Part shown: piece by piece, positions 30,662 through 38,668 of the stretch
Layout of the letters: each line of letters opens with the position of its first letter
Position numbering within the stretch: the first letter of the stretch is position 1
NCBI GenBank assembly: GCA_004173515.1
Contig: SECN01000022.1
Coordinates: 1 to 38,668, forward strand
Direction: 5' to 3'
Length of the DNA stretch: 38,668 bases
Origin: Myxococcaceae bacterium
GTDB lineage: Bacteria > Myxococcota > Myxococcia > Myxococcales > Myxococcaceae
Made by a program: the position numbers and the translations under genes
The notes under the pieces: generated by a model
Database searches by the model: none
Told to the model about the DNA's origin: nothing
What the model saw: only the letters and a program-made list of their open reading frames with translations

Positions 30662-33600
30662 TCAATGCGGAACGCTCAGCCGCAGCCGTAGCAGCGTGGG
30701 CTCCACCCAGGTGCTCGCTTCGGGGCCTCCAGCGGCGGCCTGGGCATCCAGGGACGCGTCGATGGCGGCCTTCAACCGGTCGGCCCGCGACGTCACCGCC
30801 GGGTGCAGGTCCGCCAGGATGTTGTGGGTCGGCGGCGTGGCGGCGACGCTGAAGAGCGCGTACATGTCCATCACGTCGTTCATCACCGGCGTCACCTCCA
30901 CGTCCTGCGCGGTGTCGTAGCCGGACAGCACGGCGTCATCGCCGTACAGCAGCCCGCGCAGGTTCTCGTCGTGGTCCAGCGACAGGGGCAGGGCCAGCGC
31001 CACGTAGGCCTGCCACAGCAGCCGCGTGCCCGTCATCCGCTTGGACTGGACCTGCAACGCATCCCCACCCTGGTTCATCCGCGTGGCGATGGAGCCGTAG
31101 AACTGACGCTGCTGGTTCTTCAGCTCCTCCACCATCCGGGTGCGCACGGTGGCGCGGAAGGTGTTGGCCATGACGAAGTCGGACGGCGCGACGTTGCCCT
31201 GGACATAGCTCCAGCGCTTCGCCATCGCCTCCTGGGGGTTCTGGGTGTTGTTCGGGTTGTAGGTGGCCCGGTCGCTCTCACGCACCAGCACGACGAAGTC
31301 CTGGCCGCCGGTGAAGACGTGGCCGTACACCCGCTCCGACTTCATCGTGTTGGTGGCCGCGTCCCGGTAGGTGTAGCGGACGTAGACGTTGGACTGGAGC
31401 CGGTACTTGCGCTCGTAGTAGCCGCCGAAGCCGGTGAAGACCTCGGAGTACAACTGCCAGCTTCCCTCGCCGCACAGGTCGATGCTGGCGCTGTCCACGT
31501 TCATGTTGTCCGCGATGAGCAGCGGGCGCAGCACGTCATGGTTCCAGCGGGCCGGGTCCACGCCCAGGTAGTCCGCCGAGCCGTCCCCGTTGTGATCGCC
31601 CCACTGGCCGCCCGCGCACGGCACGATGCCCTTCTCCCCCTGCTTCAGGAAGTGCGTCGCCGGCTCCTGCTCCGGGACGCCCCACAGGTCGATGCCCTGC
31701 ATGCCCCGGGTGGGGTCGTACCGCCAGGTGATCTCCGCGTTGTCGATGAGCTGCTTCAGCACGGCCCAGTCCGCCTGGTAGCGCGCGTGAAGTCCGGCGA
31801 ACAGCGGCTTGCCGATGTTGCGCAGCGCCGTGTCCAGCTGCGTGCCCGCGGTGATGAGGTTCGCGTGCCGCGTGGCGAGCATGGTGCCGCCCAGGACGGG
31901 CTGCTCCTCGAAGAGCTGCGCGTAGGCCTCCGAGCCCGTCATCCAGTCCTTCGGGCTGGAGATGCGCTCGGCGTGCAGCATGCCCAGGCCCAACTGGAGG
32001 GGGAACTCCCGCAGGTAGTTGATGTTGTAGGTGAGCGGGTGCGTGGACAGCTCGTCCGCGGGGCTGATGTCCGGGTTGGCGCCGCGCCCGTCGATGCCCG
32101 CGAGGATGGTGGAGAAGCGCGCGTCCACCGCGCCCCACTTGGAGAACTGGTTCTCCGCCGGCACGAACTCCTCTTCGTAGCGCATGGGGGTGGGGTGGCG
32201 TGAGCTCCAACCGAGGTACGACCACACCGACAGTTCGAACGCGTCGTTCTTCGTGTCGTTGAAGTATTCGTACATGCTCTGGTCCACGCGGTTGAGCCCC
32301 GCCTGGAGCGAGTGCAGCGACTCCTGGACCTCCTGCACGTTCTGGTTCACGAGGCCCAGGTTCCAGTCCACCAGCGCGAAGCGGTCGTGCATGTCCCGGT
32401 GGATGTCATTGAGCTTGCGGTCCACCCGGTCGAAGCGGCTGATCATCCTCCCCTGCATCTGTTCCACCAGCTGATGCAGCTTGCGGACCTCCTGGAGGAT
32501 GATGGCCTCGATGGGCGGCTCGTCCGGCTTGCTCAGCAGGGAGAAGAGCTGGAAGGCGGCGCTGATGATCTGGCCGGTGAACACCGCGGCGCTGACGATC
32601 TGGAAGCCCTTGGCGCCCAGGTCCAGGATGCCGCTGACCTTCTCCGCGATCTTGATGGAGCTCTCCGCGTACTTCGACACCGCCTCCAGGGTGGTGTTCA
32701 ACGCCTTGCTGAACTTCACCAGGTCGTTGGCGAACTCCACCGCGCCGTCCTTCTTGAACAGCTCCGCGACCAGTCCCAGTCCGCCCGTCACGCCCTCGCG
32801 CACGCCGTTGAGCTGGTCTTTCAGCTGCGTGCCGCGCGCCTTCGCCGCGTCGATGGCCGTCTTCAGGGCGGCCTCCTCCGGCGTGGCCGTGGCCGTCGTC
32901 ATCGCGGCCCCTTCTCCGGTGCCCCCGGCCAGGGCCAGCGTCGCGCCGGGCTTCTTCAGCGCGAGGGCGGCCCGGTAGGCCTGCTCCGCCACGTTCAGGG
33001 TGTTGAGCATGTCGGAGTACTGCTGCACGGCGGCCAGGCCCTGGGTGCTCGCGGCCACCATGAAGGCCCGCGCCTCCTCGGGGGTGGCGGACAGGCTTCC
33101 GTCCGTCCCGAGGTGCGGCAGGATGAAGCCCGCCATGGGCCCCAGGGGATGCACGGCCAGCATCTGGGCCGCGCCCTGCGTGGTGTGCACGCCCAGCGCC
33201 GCGCCGATGCCGCCCCCGTTCACCGCCGCCGCCAGCGCGGCGTTTCCCTGCGCCAGGTCGAACAGCTTGCTCCAGGTCTCCTCCGTGAAGGATTCGGCCT
33301 CCAGGTAGCGCTCCACCTGCGAGTGGGCGTTGGCGAGGCCGCGCTCCAGGTCCAGGCCGTTGTGCATGCTGGCCAGCAGGGCGCGCGCGTGGGCCCGCAG
33401 CGCCCGTCCGGGGGCGGTCGTGGTGGACATGGCCGGCTCGGCCCGGGCGAGCATGCGGAGCATCACCCGCATCAGGGGGCCGCTGCCGTCCGTCGCGGGG
33501 TCGAAGGGGTAGGCGTCGAGCGCGGTGGAGAGGGTGCTGATGCCCGCGTTGAGCTCCGCCTGCGTCAGCGACGGGTTGTCACGCGCGAGGGCGTACGCCG

Positions 33601-34663
33601 CGCCTGCCAACAGGTGCAGCTTGGGCGACTTCTTGTACATGGCCACCGTCGCGTACACGCGCCGGTCCACCTCCTGCTTGGACAGGGAGAAGGCGTTGCG
33701 GCACTCCGAACAGGTGAGGGGTGAATCATAGACGGGTGAGCCCAGGCTCCCGGAAGCGGTCCATTGCGCGGCGGCCTGCGCCCGCACCTGGGAGACAGGG
33801 GTGGCGCCAGGGGCCTGTCCCTCCACGAAGCCCGCGCCACAGTCGGCGTCCGGCGCGGTGCCATGGCTGACGTCACGGCAGGCATTGTAAAGGGGCGCGC
33901 CACTGCCGGGGCCGCATGCGCCCACCATCGTTCCGCACTGGGCCGCGTCGGTGACCCATGCGCCGTTCACCTGGCACGTCTGGGGATTCACGCACGCCGT
34001 CGTGCACGCGGATTCCACGGTGCCGCACTGGGGCCCCGTGCCCGTCGCGGCGACCGGGTAGTTGGAGAAGGTGATGAAGCAGGACTCGGGGCCAATGCTC
34101 GTGGCGCCCTTCTGGGAGGCGCGTCCACCGCCCCGCACGGACTCCTCACCGCCCGGTGTGCTGCCGATGTACCAGAGCCAGGTGATGCCTGCCTGCTCCG
34201 ACAGCGGCACGTTCGTCCTCACGTAGCCCTGGGCCATCGTTTCGCACGTGACGCCCGGACGCGACGAGTAGGGCAGCACCGCTTCGTGGATCCCCCGCGT
34301 GTAGCCGAAGTCCGCGTGATGGCAGGTGCCATAGGCGGTGCACGTCTTGGGGCGGGTGTCCTGGCCACACACCGAGGAGGCCGTCCGCGCGTAACACTCC
34401 AGGCTGTAGGTGAAGGTTCCGGCGCAGGTCCAATCGCCGGTGGCGATGTCGTCGGCCGGGCACGACAGGCCCTGCGCGACGGCATGGACGGCATCGGGTG
34501 CTTCGCCGGGCCAGGCCACGGGAGCGACCGCCTCACCGCAACCCCAGAGCCCCAACGCGGCCACCACGCCGTGGAGCCAGCGCGGACGCCAGCCTCCCGC
34601 GCGCACGGAGGGCGTCGCTGGACGCACCTCTCCCCTCAACGACGATTCTCGAGACACAGGCAT
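30662..34663 (-). CDS. Very large putative lipoprotein (1333 aa) with hydrophobic/helical core
   Basis: ATG 34663 follows GGGGGAAG. A signal ends LGLWGC (Cys42; the Trp at -2 is unusual for a lipobox). Residues about 65-330 are Cys-rich (SLECYARTASSVCGQD, CNACR-like pairs such as CSEC near 325). From about 420 the protein is helical: a long Ala/Leu region, then a Gly/Ala/Phe-rich hydrophobic hairpin-like stretch (KGFQIVSAAVFTGQIISAAF, about 710-735), then a heptad-like helix (QLVEQMQGRMISRFDRVDRK... VNQNVQEVQESL). The C-terminal third has DHNGDGSADYLG, an EF-hand-type calcium loop. A long helix next to a hydrophobic hairpin is the hallmark of alpha-pore-forming toxins, but I cannot name a family. 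Divergent from the RoxA-type gene. Confidence 0.7.
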   Translation of the reverse strand: MPVSRESSLRGEVRPATPSVRAGGWRPRWLHGVVAALGLWGCGEAVAPVAWPGEAPDAVHAVAQGLSCPADDIATGDWTCAGTFTYSLECYARTASSVCGQDTRPKTCTAYGTCHHADFGYTRGIHEAVLPYSSRPGVTCETMAQGYVRTNVPLSEQAGITWLWYIGSTPGGEESVRGGGRASQKGATSIGPESCFITFSNYPVAATGTGPQCGTVESACTTACVNPQTCQVNGAWVTDAAQCGTMVGACGPGSGAPLYNACRDVSHGTAPDADCGAGFVEGQAPGATPVSQVRAQAAAQWTASGSLGSPVYDSPLTCSECRNAFSLSKQEVDRRVYATVAMYKKSPKLHLLAGAAYALARDNPSLTQAELNAGISTLSTALDAYPFDPATDGSGPLMRVMLRMLARAEPAMSTTTAPGRALRAHARALLASMHNGLDLERGLANAHSQVERYLEAESFTEETWSKLFDLAQGNAALAAAVNGGGIGAALGVHTTQGAAQMLAVHPLGPMAGFILPHLGTDGSLSATPEEARAFMVAASTQGLAAVQQYSDMLNTLNVAEQAYRAALALKKPGATLALAGGTGEGAAMTTATATPEEAALKTAIDAAKARGTQLKDQLNGVREGVTGGLGLVAELFKKDGAVEFANDLVKFSKALNTTLEAVSKYAESSIKIAEKVSGILDLGAKGFQIVSAAVFTGQIISAAFQLFSLLSKPDEPPIEAIILQEVRKLHQLVEQMQGRMISRFDRVDRKLNDIHRDMHDRFALVDWNLGLVNQNVQEVQESLHSLQAGLNRVDQSMYEYFNDTKNDAFELSVWSYLGWSSRHPTPMRYEEEFVPAENQFSKWGAVDARFSTILAGIDGRGANPDISPADELSTHPLTYNINYLREFPLQLGLGMLHAERISSPKDWMTGSEAYAQLFEEQPVLGGTMLATRHANLITAGTQLDTALRNIGKPLFAGLHARYQADWAVLKQLIDNAEITWRYDPTRGMQGIDLWGVPEQEPATHFLKQGEKGIVPCAGGQWGDHNGDGSADYLGVDPARWNHDVLRPLLIADNMNVDSASIDLCGEGSWQLYSEVFTGFGGYYERKYRLQSNVYVRYTYRDAATNTMKSERVYGHVFTGGQDFVVLVRESDRATYNPNNTQNPQEAMAKRWSYVQGNVAPSDFVMANTFRATVRTRMVEELKNQQRQFYGSIATRMNQGGDALQVQSKRMTGTRLLWQAYVALALPLSLDHDENLRGLLYGDDAVLSGYDTAQDVEVTPVMNDVMDMYALFSVAATPPTHNILADLHPAVTSRADRLKAAIDASLDAQAAAGGPEASTWVEPTLLRLRLSVPH

Positions 34664-34879
34664 GGGATGACTTCCCCCTCGTACGGGCCGGACACGGTCC
34701 GGGACGGCGGTGGCCGTCCAGGCTCGATACGGAGGGACGGCGGAATCCTGGTTCTGTCACCTCCAAGAAAGACGGCCCTGGAAGGGACCCGCTAACGCAC
34801 TGCGTATTGTGGCCCCCCTGGCCGAAGCCTAAACAAGACGCTGTTGTCACTCTGCCAATAAGCGATGGAGGCCGCGCGA

Positions 34880-36901
34880 ATGAGACTGAGATGGAGCCGT
34901 GAGTGGGCGTTATCGAGTTCCCTGATGCTCACCCTGGTGGTTTCCCGGGCGGGCGCGGACCCCCTGCCGTTGCTGGAGACGACAAGCCTTCGCTCGCCGT
35001 TCTCCGCGGCCTGCAACGGCAAACCGGACGCCACGCCGCTGCCGGTGGACCCACGCACCCTGGTGGTGCCGAGCGTCAACAAGCCGGGCACCGCGGTGCA
35101 GTTCAACGCCTTCTGGGTGGACCTGCACACGCCGCCCGCGCCGTTCGTGTCGAACCTGGCCCCCAACCCGCAGACGTGCGGCGAGTTCCGGGCGAGCGTC
35201 GCCCGGGGGCGCTCGAACATCTCCACGAAGGGCTACTTCCAGCCGTTCAGCAACGCGCTGGCCTACTACAACATGTACATGCTCTGGGGGTACCTCATCC
35301 GCCCCAGCGACTTCGACGAGCAGATCATCAATCGCTACGGGCTCGCGAAGGCCCCTTTTCGCAATCCCTACCCGTTTCCGTGGGAGAACCCCAACCTCAC
35401 GCAGGGCGGCAGCGGCCAGTTGCCCATCGGGCTCGTCCAGGAGCGGGACGCGAACGGGCGCTACACGGGCAACATCGGCTCCAGCTGCTCGGGGTGCCAT
35501 GACTCGCGGCTGGGCACGGAGCAGGAGGCCGGCTTCACGTGGGGCCGCTCCAGCGACGCCTCCGACTCCGGGTTGATCCAATCCGACCTCTTCCGCTCCA
35601 CGGGCGTGGGCAACGTGCTCCAGCTCGCCCCCATTCCCTGGAGCGTGGGGCGGGGCTCGAGCGACGCCATCGGCATCGTGGACCTGCTGCCCGCGCTCTT
35701 CGACATGGACTCGCTCGCGCTGGCGCCCAGCCTGTTGGAATACTTCCCGACCCATGCGGGTGGCATGTCGCGCGCGCCCAACTGGTGGCAGCGCGCCTTC
35801 AAGACGCGGCAGTTCTGGGACGGGGCGCTCACGTCGGACAACGTCCGCTCGGAGATGGCCTTCGGCGTCGCGAACCTGGGGCTGTCGCCCGCGCAGCGGC
35901 GGGGGCTGACCGCCGAGTTCGAGGACAATGACAACTTCTTCATCTCGCTCTCCCCGCCGGCCTATCCCACGACCCTCAACACGGCGCTGGCGGAGCAGGG
36001 CGCGGTGCTCTTCCACGAGCGCGACCTCTGGGCGAATGGCGCCAACGCCAACATCCCCAAGGCCGCGGGCAACGGCTCCTGTGCAAGCTGCCACGGCGTC
36101 TATTCGCCCCGGTACGCGGCGAACCCGGCCTACCTGCCGGACCCGCGTCTCAAGGGCGTCGCGGGCGTCGTCACGCCCATTGAGACCATCCGGACGGACC
36201 CGGCGCGCAAGGAGCTGATGGCGGACGAGCGCAAGAGAAGGGCCTGGAACACGTCCATCCTCGCCTACAACGACCAGGCGCCCAACCACGGCCCCTTCTA
36301 CGACGACCTCCTCATGAGCGCGCTGCGCCGCGTGCCGCGCAGCGCCTATGACAACAGCCAGGGGCCGGTGTACTCGCCCGAGGGGCCGAACATCTGGCTC
36401 AAGCCGTTTGGCTACATCGCGCCGCCGCTCTATGGCGCCTGGGCCTCCGCCCCCTTCTTCCACAACGGCAGCGTGCCCACCCTCTGGGATGTGCTGAAGC
36501 CGTCGGACCGCCCCAAGGTGTGGAAGCGCAAGCAGACCGCCGCCAACGCGCTGGGCAGCAACGCGGGCTACGACATGAGCTACGCGGCCTATGACTTCGC
36601 GAAGCTGGGGTGGAAGGTGACGGCGCTGGCGTGCGGCAATTCCCCCGCCAATGACCCGTTCATCCCGTGCAGCCAGGAGATGGCGACGCCCGACATCCTC
36701 TTCGCGAACATCGCCAACCTGGTCGCCAACTACAACTCCCTGGCCTACCAGTCGCCGCCGCCCATCACGCAGAAGCAGATCCGTTCGCGGATGATCTTCA
36801 ATTCATACCTCTACGGACTGGGCAACGGCGGCCATGACTTCACCCAGTCGATGACCGACAGCGAGCGCTGGGCCGTCATCGAATACATGAAGACGCTGTA
36901 G
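34880..36901 (+). CDS. roxA: RoxA-type di-haem rubber oxygenase
   Basis: I prefer ATG 34880 over 34865 because GGAGG sits eight bases before it. The 673-residue precursor has a signal peptide (SLMLTLVVSRAGA) and two c-type haem motifs, CSGCH (Cys203) and CASCH (Cys401). FW (312-313, QFWDG) and Phe328 (MAFG) are spaced exactly like Phe301, Trp302 and Phe317 of RoxA of Xanthomonas sp. 35Y, as I recall, with the haem motifs shifted by the same 11-12 residues. RoxA cleaves poly(cis-1,4-isoprene) with oxygen into a C15 oxo-aldehyde outside the cell; homologues are known in myxobacteria. RoxB-type activity is not excluded. It converges on an aldehyde dehydrogenase gene. Confidence 0.82.
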   Translation: MRLRWSREWALSSSLMLTLVVSRAGADPLPLLETTSLRSPFSAACNGKPDATPLPVDPRTLVVPSVNKPGTAVQFNAFWVDLHTPPAPFVSNLAPNPQTCGEFRASVARGRSNISTKGYFQPFSNALAYYNMYMLWGYLIRPSDFDEQIINRYGLAKAPFRNPYPFPWENPNLTQGGSGQLPIGLVQERDANGRYTGNIGSSCSGCHDSRLGTEQEAGFTWGRSSDASDSGLIQSDLFRSTGVGNVLQLAPIPWSVGRGSSDAIGIVDLLPALFDMDSLALAPSLLEYFPTHAGGMSRAPNWWQRAFKTRQFWDGALTSDNVRSEMAFGVANLGLSPAQRRGLTAEFEDNDNFFISLSPPAYPTTLNTALAEQGAVLFHERDLWANGANANIPKAAGNGSCASCHGVYSPRYAANPAYLPDPRLKGVAGVVTPIETIRTDPARKELMADERKRRAWNTSILAYNDQAPNHGPFYDDLLMSALRRVPRSAYDNSQGPVYSPEGPNIWLKPFGYIAPPLYGAWASAPFFHNGSVPTLWDVLKPSDRPKVWKRKQTAANALGSNAGYDMSYAAYDFAKLGWKVTALACGNSPANDPFIPCSQEMATPDILFANIANLVANYNSLAYQSPPPITQKQIRSRMIFNSYLYGLGNGGHDFTQSMTDSERWAVIEYMKTL

Positions 36902-36921
36902 GCCTTCTGGAAGACGCAAAA

Positions 36922-36964
36922 AAGGCAGGTGGCGCCGGGGAGGAAATCCGGCGCCACCTGCCTT
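36922..36964. terminator. Strong bidirectional terminator
   Basis: A perfect 17-base stem (36922-36938 with 36948-36964) with a 9-base loop lies between the convergent roxA-type and aldehyde dehydrogenase genes. A-run 36918-36923 on the left gives the T-run for the minus-strand transcript. Confidence 0.9.
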
Positions 36965-36972
36965 CAAACGTT

Positions 36973-38391
36973 TCACATGAAGCGCTTGAACAGCCCCAGC
37001 TTCCCGGCGTAGGGCGGGTAGCGCAGCTTCATGTCGAGCGCGAAGGGCCGCTTCACCACGCTCTTCTTGTGGCTGAAGGCGTCGAAGCTGGACCGGCCGT
37101 GGTAGCCGCCCGTTCCGGACTCGCCCACGCCTCCAAACGGCAGCCCCTCCGCGGCGAAGTGGACGCACACGTCGTTGGCGACCGCGCCGCCGCTGGAGGT
37201 CTCCGCGAGGACGCGCTCGTTCACCGCCGCGTCCTTCGCGAAGCTGTAGAGGGCGAGCGGCTTCGGACGCGAGCGCACGAAGCGGATGGCCTCGTCGATG
37301 CTCGGACAGTCGACGAGCGGGAGCAGGGGCCCGAAGATCTCCTCCTGCATCAGCGGACTCGACAGGGGCGCGTCCGTGATGACGGTGGGGGCGAAGTAGC
37401 GGCTGGGCGCGTCGCGCTCGCCGCCGAAGGCGACCTGTCCGTCGGCCGCGAGCGCGCTGATGCGCTCGAAGTGACGGGCGTTGATGATGCGGCCGTAGTC
37501 GCTGCTCTCGCGGGCGTCCGCGCCGTAGAAGCCCTTGACGGCCTGCTGCACCAGGTCCGCGAAGCGGCCCTTGAGGTCCGGGGGGATGAGCACGTAGTCC
37601 GGCGCGATGCAGGTCTGCCCGGCGTTGACGTACTTGCCCCAGGCGATGCGGCGCGCGGTGACCTCCAGGTCGGCGCTCCGGTCGACGATGCAGGGGCTCT
37701 TCCCGCCCAGCTCCAGCACCGTGGGCGTGAGGTGCCGGGCCGCGGCCTGGGCCACGACGCGTCCCACGCCGGGGCCTCCGGTGAAGAAGATGAGGTCCCA
37801 GCGCTCTTCCAAGAGCAGGCGGCTCTCCTCCGCCGCGCCCTCCACGACGGCGACGACCTCTGGCGCGAAGGCCTGGCTCAGCATCCGCGCGAGCACGCGG
37901 GAGGTCGCGGGGGCGTGCTCACTGGGCTTCACCACGGCGGTGCAGCCCGCGGCGAGCGCCCCGATGAGCGGTGCGATGGACAACTGGTAGGGGTAGTTCC
38001 AGGGCGCGATGATGAGCGTGACGCCCAGCGGATCCGCGTACTGGTAGGCCCGCGCCGGCTGGATGACGAGGGGCGCGGAGCCCCGTCGTGGCTCCATCCA
38101 CGCCTTCACGTGCTTGAGCGCGTTTCTTATCTCCCCATGGATGCTGCCGACCTCCGTGAGGTAGGCCTCCTCCGGGCTCTTGGACAGGTCCGCGTGGAGG
38201 GCCTCGAGGATCTCCGCCTCGTGCTGGCGCGCCGCCCGCTCCAGCGCCCGCAGCTGCTCCCGCCGCCATTCCAGCGGGAGCGTGACGCGGGTCTCGAAGT
38301 ACGCACGCTGACGCGCGACGAGCGCCGTCGCGTCGAGCGTGGCCCCTTCCTGGGGGGCCTGCGCCCTGGCCTGGGCAGCTACGGCAGGCAT
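36973..38391 (-). CDS. NAD(P)-dependent aldehyde dehydrogenase
   Basis: ATG 38391 overlaps the end of the upstream beta-oxidation gene by 13 bases. The 472-residue protein has the ALDH landmarks: PWNYP (Asn132), FTGGPGVGR, Glu227 in LELGGKSP, catalytic Cys261 in NAGQTCIAPDY, and EEIFGPLLP; the length and the hydrophobic C-terminal YPPYAGKLGLFKRFM place it with the class 3 (fatty aldehyde) group such as YwdH/ALDH3. It oxidises medium or long aldehydes to acids in the cytoplasm. Co-transcription with a 3-hydroxyacyl-CoA dehydrogenase and convergence with a rubber oxygenase suggest that the aldehyde is a cleaved polyisoprenoid; this is inference. Confidence 0.92.
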   Translation of the reverse strand: MPAVAAQARAQAPQEGATLDATALVARQRAYFETRVTLPLEWRREQLRALERAARQHEAEILEALHADLSKSPEEAYLTEVGSIHGEIRNALKHVKAWMEPRRGSAPLVIQPARAYQYADPLGVTLIIAPWNYPYQLSIAPLIGALAAGCTAVVKPSEHAPATSRVLARMLSQAFAPEVVAVVEGAAEESRLLLEERWDLIFFTGGPGVGRVVAQAAARHLTPTVLELGGKSPCIVDRSADLEVTARRIAWGKYVNAGQTCIAPDYVLIPPDLKGRFADLVQQAVKGFYGADARESSDYGRIINARHFERISALAADGQVAFGGERDAPSRYFAPTVITDAPLSSPLMQEEIFGPLLPLVDCPSIDEAIRFVRSRPKPLALYSFAKDAAVNERVLAETSSGGAVANDVCVHFAAEGLPFGGVGESGTGGYHGRSSFDAFSHKKSVVKRPFALDMKLRYPPYAGKLGLFKRFM

Positions 38392-38668
38392 TGGCCCTTC
38401 TCGGCCTTCTCGACGAGGGACGCGGGCGGCAGGAAGTGCTTGCCGTAGCGCTCCGCGAGCTGGCGCGCGCGACTGACGAAGCCGCGCGGCCCGGTGCCGG
38501 TGGGGCCCTCATACCCGTTGATGTACTGCACCACGCCGCCCGTCCAGGCCGGGAAGCCGATGCCGAGGATGGAGCCCACGTTCGCGTCCGCGGCGGAGCG
38601 CAGGACGCCCTCGTCGAAGCAGCGCACCGTGTCGATGGCCTCCGCGAACAGCATCCGCTCCTTCATGT
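38379..38668 (-). CDS. 3-hydroxyacyl-CoA dehydrogenase / FadB-type protein, C-terminal part (runs off the right edge)
   Basis: The frame enters from the right edge and ends at 38379, giving about 96 residues: RMLFAEAIDTVRCFDEGVL, GSILGIGFPAWTGGVVQYI, GFVSRARQLAERYGKHFLPP and VEKAEKG. These are the C-terminal dehydrogenase domain of trifunctional fatty-acid oxidation alpha subunits (FadB/FadJ, actinobacterial-like variant). It would act in beta-oxidation, oxidising 3-hydroxyacyl-CoA. The N-terminal hydratase domain, if any, is outside the window. Its stop overlaps the aldehyde dehydrogenase start, so both are in one operon. Confidence 0.85.
   Translation of the reverse strand, partial: MKERMLFAEAIDTVRCFDEGVLRSAADANVGSILGIGFPAWTGGVVQYINGYEGPTGTGPRGFVSRARQLAERYGKHFLPPASLVEKAEKGQCLP

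Noticed and set aside
30803..33724. Long plus-strand frames opposite the 1333-residue protein
   Set aside because: Val/Gly/Arg/His-rich shadow sequence with no motif; the minus-strand frame has a signal sequence and normal composition.
37069..38448. 459-codon plus-strand frame opposite the aldehyde dehydrogenase
   Set aside because: The minus strand shows all ALDH landmarks; the plus frame has shadow composition.
1..38668. CRISPR array, tRNA or rRNA genes
   Set aside because: No regularly spaced direct repeats and no tRNA-like cloverleaf or rRNA sequence were seen on reading both strands.

Overview
This window looks like part of a chromosome from a fruiting myxobacterium (Myxococcota, Myxococcus/Corallococcus/Archangium type). 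The evidence is the very high GC content with strong third-position GC, the abundance of lipoproteins, a DUF2378 protein (a family I know only from Myxococcales), a DUF5953-type protein, a solitary MazF, a sigma-54 two-component pair, and a RoxA-type rubber oxygenase of the kind described in myxobacteria. I saw no tRNA, rRNA or CRISPR array.

Layout. 1-2450 is an accessory patch: a truncated IS630-type transposase, a LexA-HTH-like gene broken by one nonsense codon, a possible second broken small gene, and two orphan proteins with less GC-rich coding. 2895-4564 is a translationally coupled pair that looks like a lipoprotein polymorphic toxin with a PD-(D/E)XK-like end (SitA-like) plus its immunity protein, closed by a strong terminator. 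4795-5799 is an Ig/PKD-type lipoprotein. 5978-8909 encodes a histidine kinase and an NtrC-type regulator, divergent from a SulP anion transporter (9082-10857). The gap between them holds clustered inverted repeats and a partial sigma-54 promoter. 10940-14752, on the minus strand, carries a UBP zinc finger, a cNMP-binding/thioredoxin-reductase-like fusion, a lipoprotein, an orphan MazF and a DUF2378 protein. 15071-16333 holds a lipoprotein and a Cys-containing orphan. 16427-18714 is a two-gene operon of a PLP decarboxylase and an SDR that lacks its catalytic tyrosine. 18972-19673 is a YhhN/TMEM86-type membrane protein.

20039-24711 is the most interesting region, a compact putative RiPP cluster. 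Two tandem paralogous HExxH enzymes, each ending in a PqqD-like recognition domain, are coupled by stop/start overlaps to each other and to a 50-codon peptide gene (22980-23132). A DAO-fold flavoenzyme with an unusual C-terminal extension follows. I read this as hydroxylation of a ribosomal peptide by two alpha-ketoglutarate-HExxH-type enzymes, followed by flavin-dependent chemistry. No transporter or protease is visible in the window.

24847-27905 contains a small orphan gene, a LysM plus Cys/His putative cell-wall hydrolase, and an SDR divergent from a LysR regulator. 27935-34663 encodes three large exported proteins: a Cys-rich secreted protein, a HExxH lipoprotein, and a 1333-residue protein with a hydrophobic and helical core. 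34880-38668 looks like a rubber or polyisoprenoid degradation module: a di-haem RoxA-type oxygenase converging on an aldehyde dehydrogenase and the C-terminus of a 3-hydroxyacyl-CoA dehydrogenase/FadB-type protein. This is the order expected for cleavage to oxo-aldehydes, oxidation to acids, and beta-oxidation.
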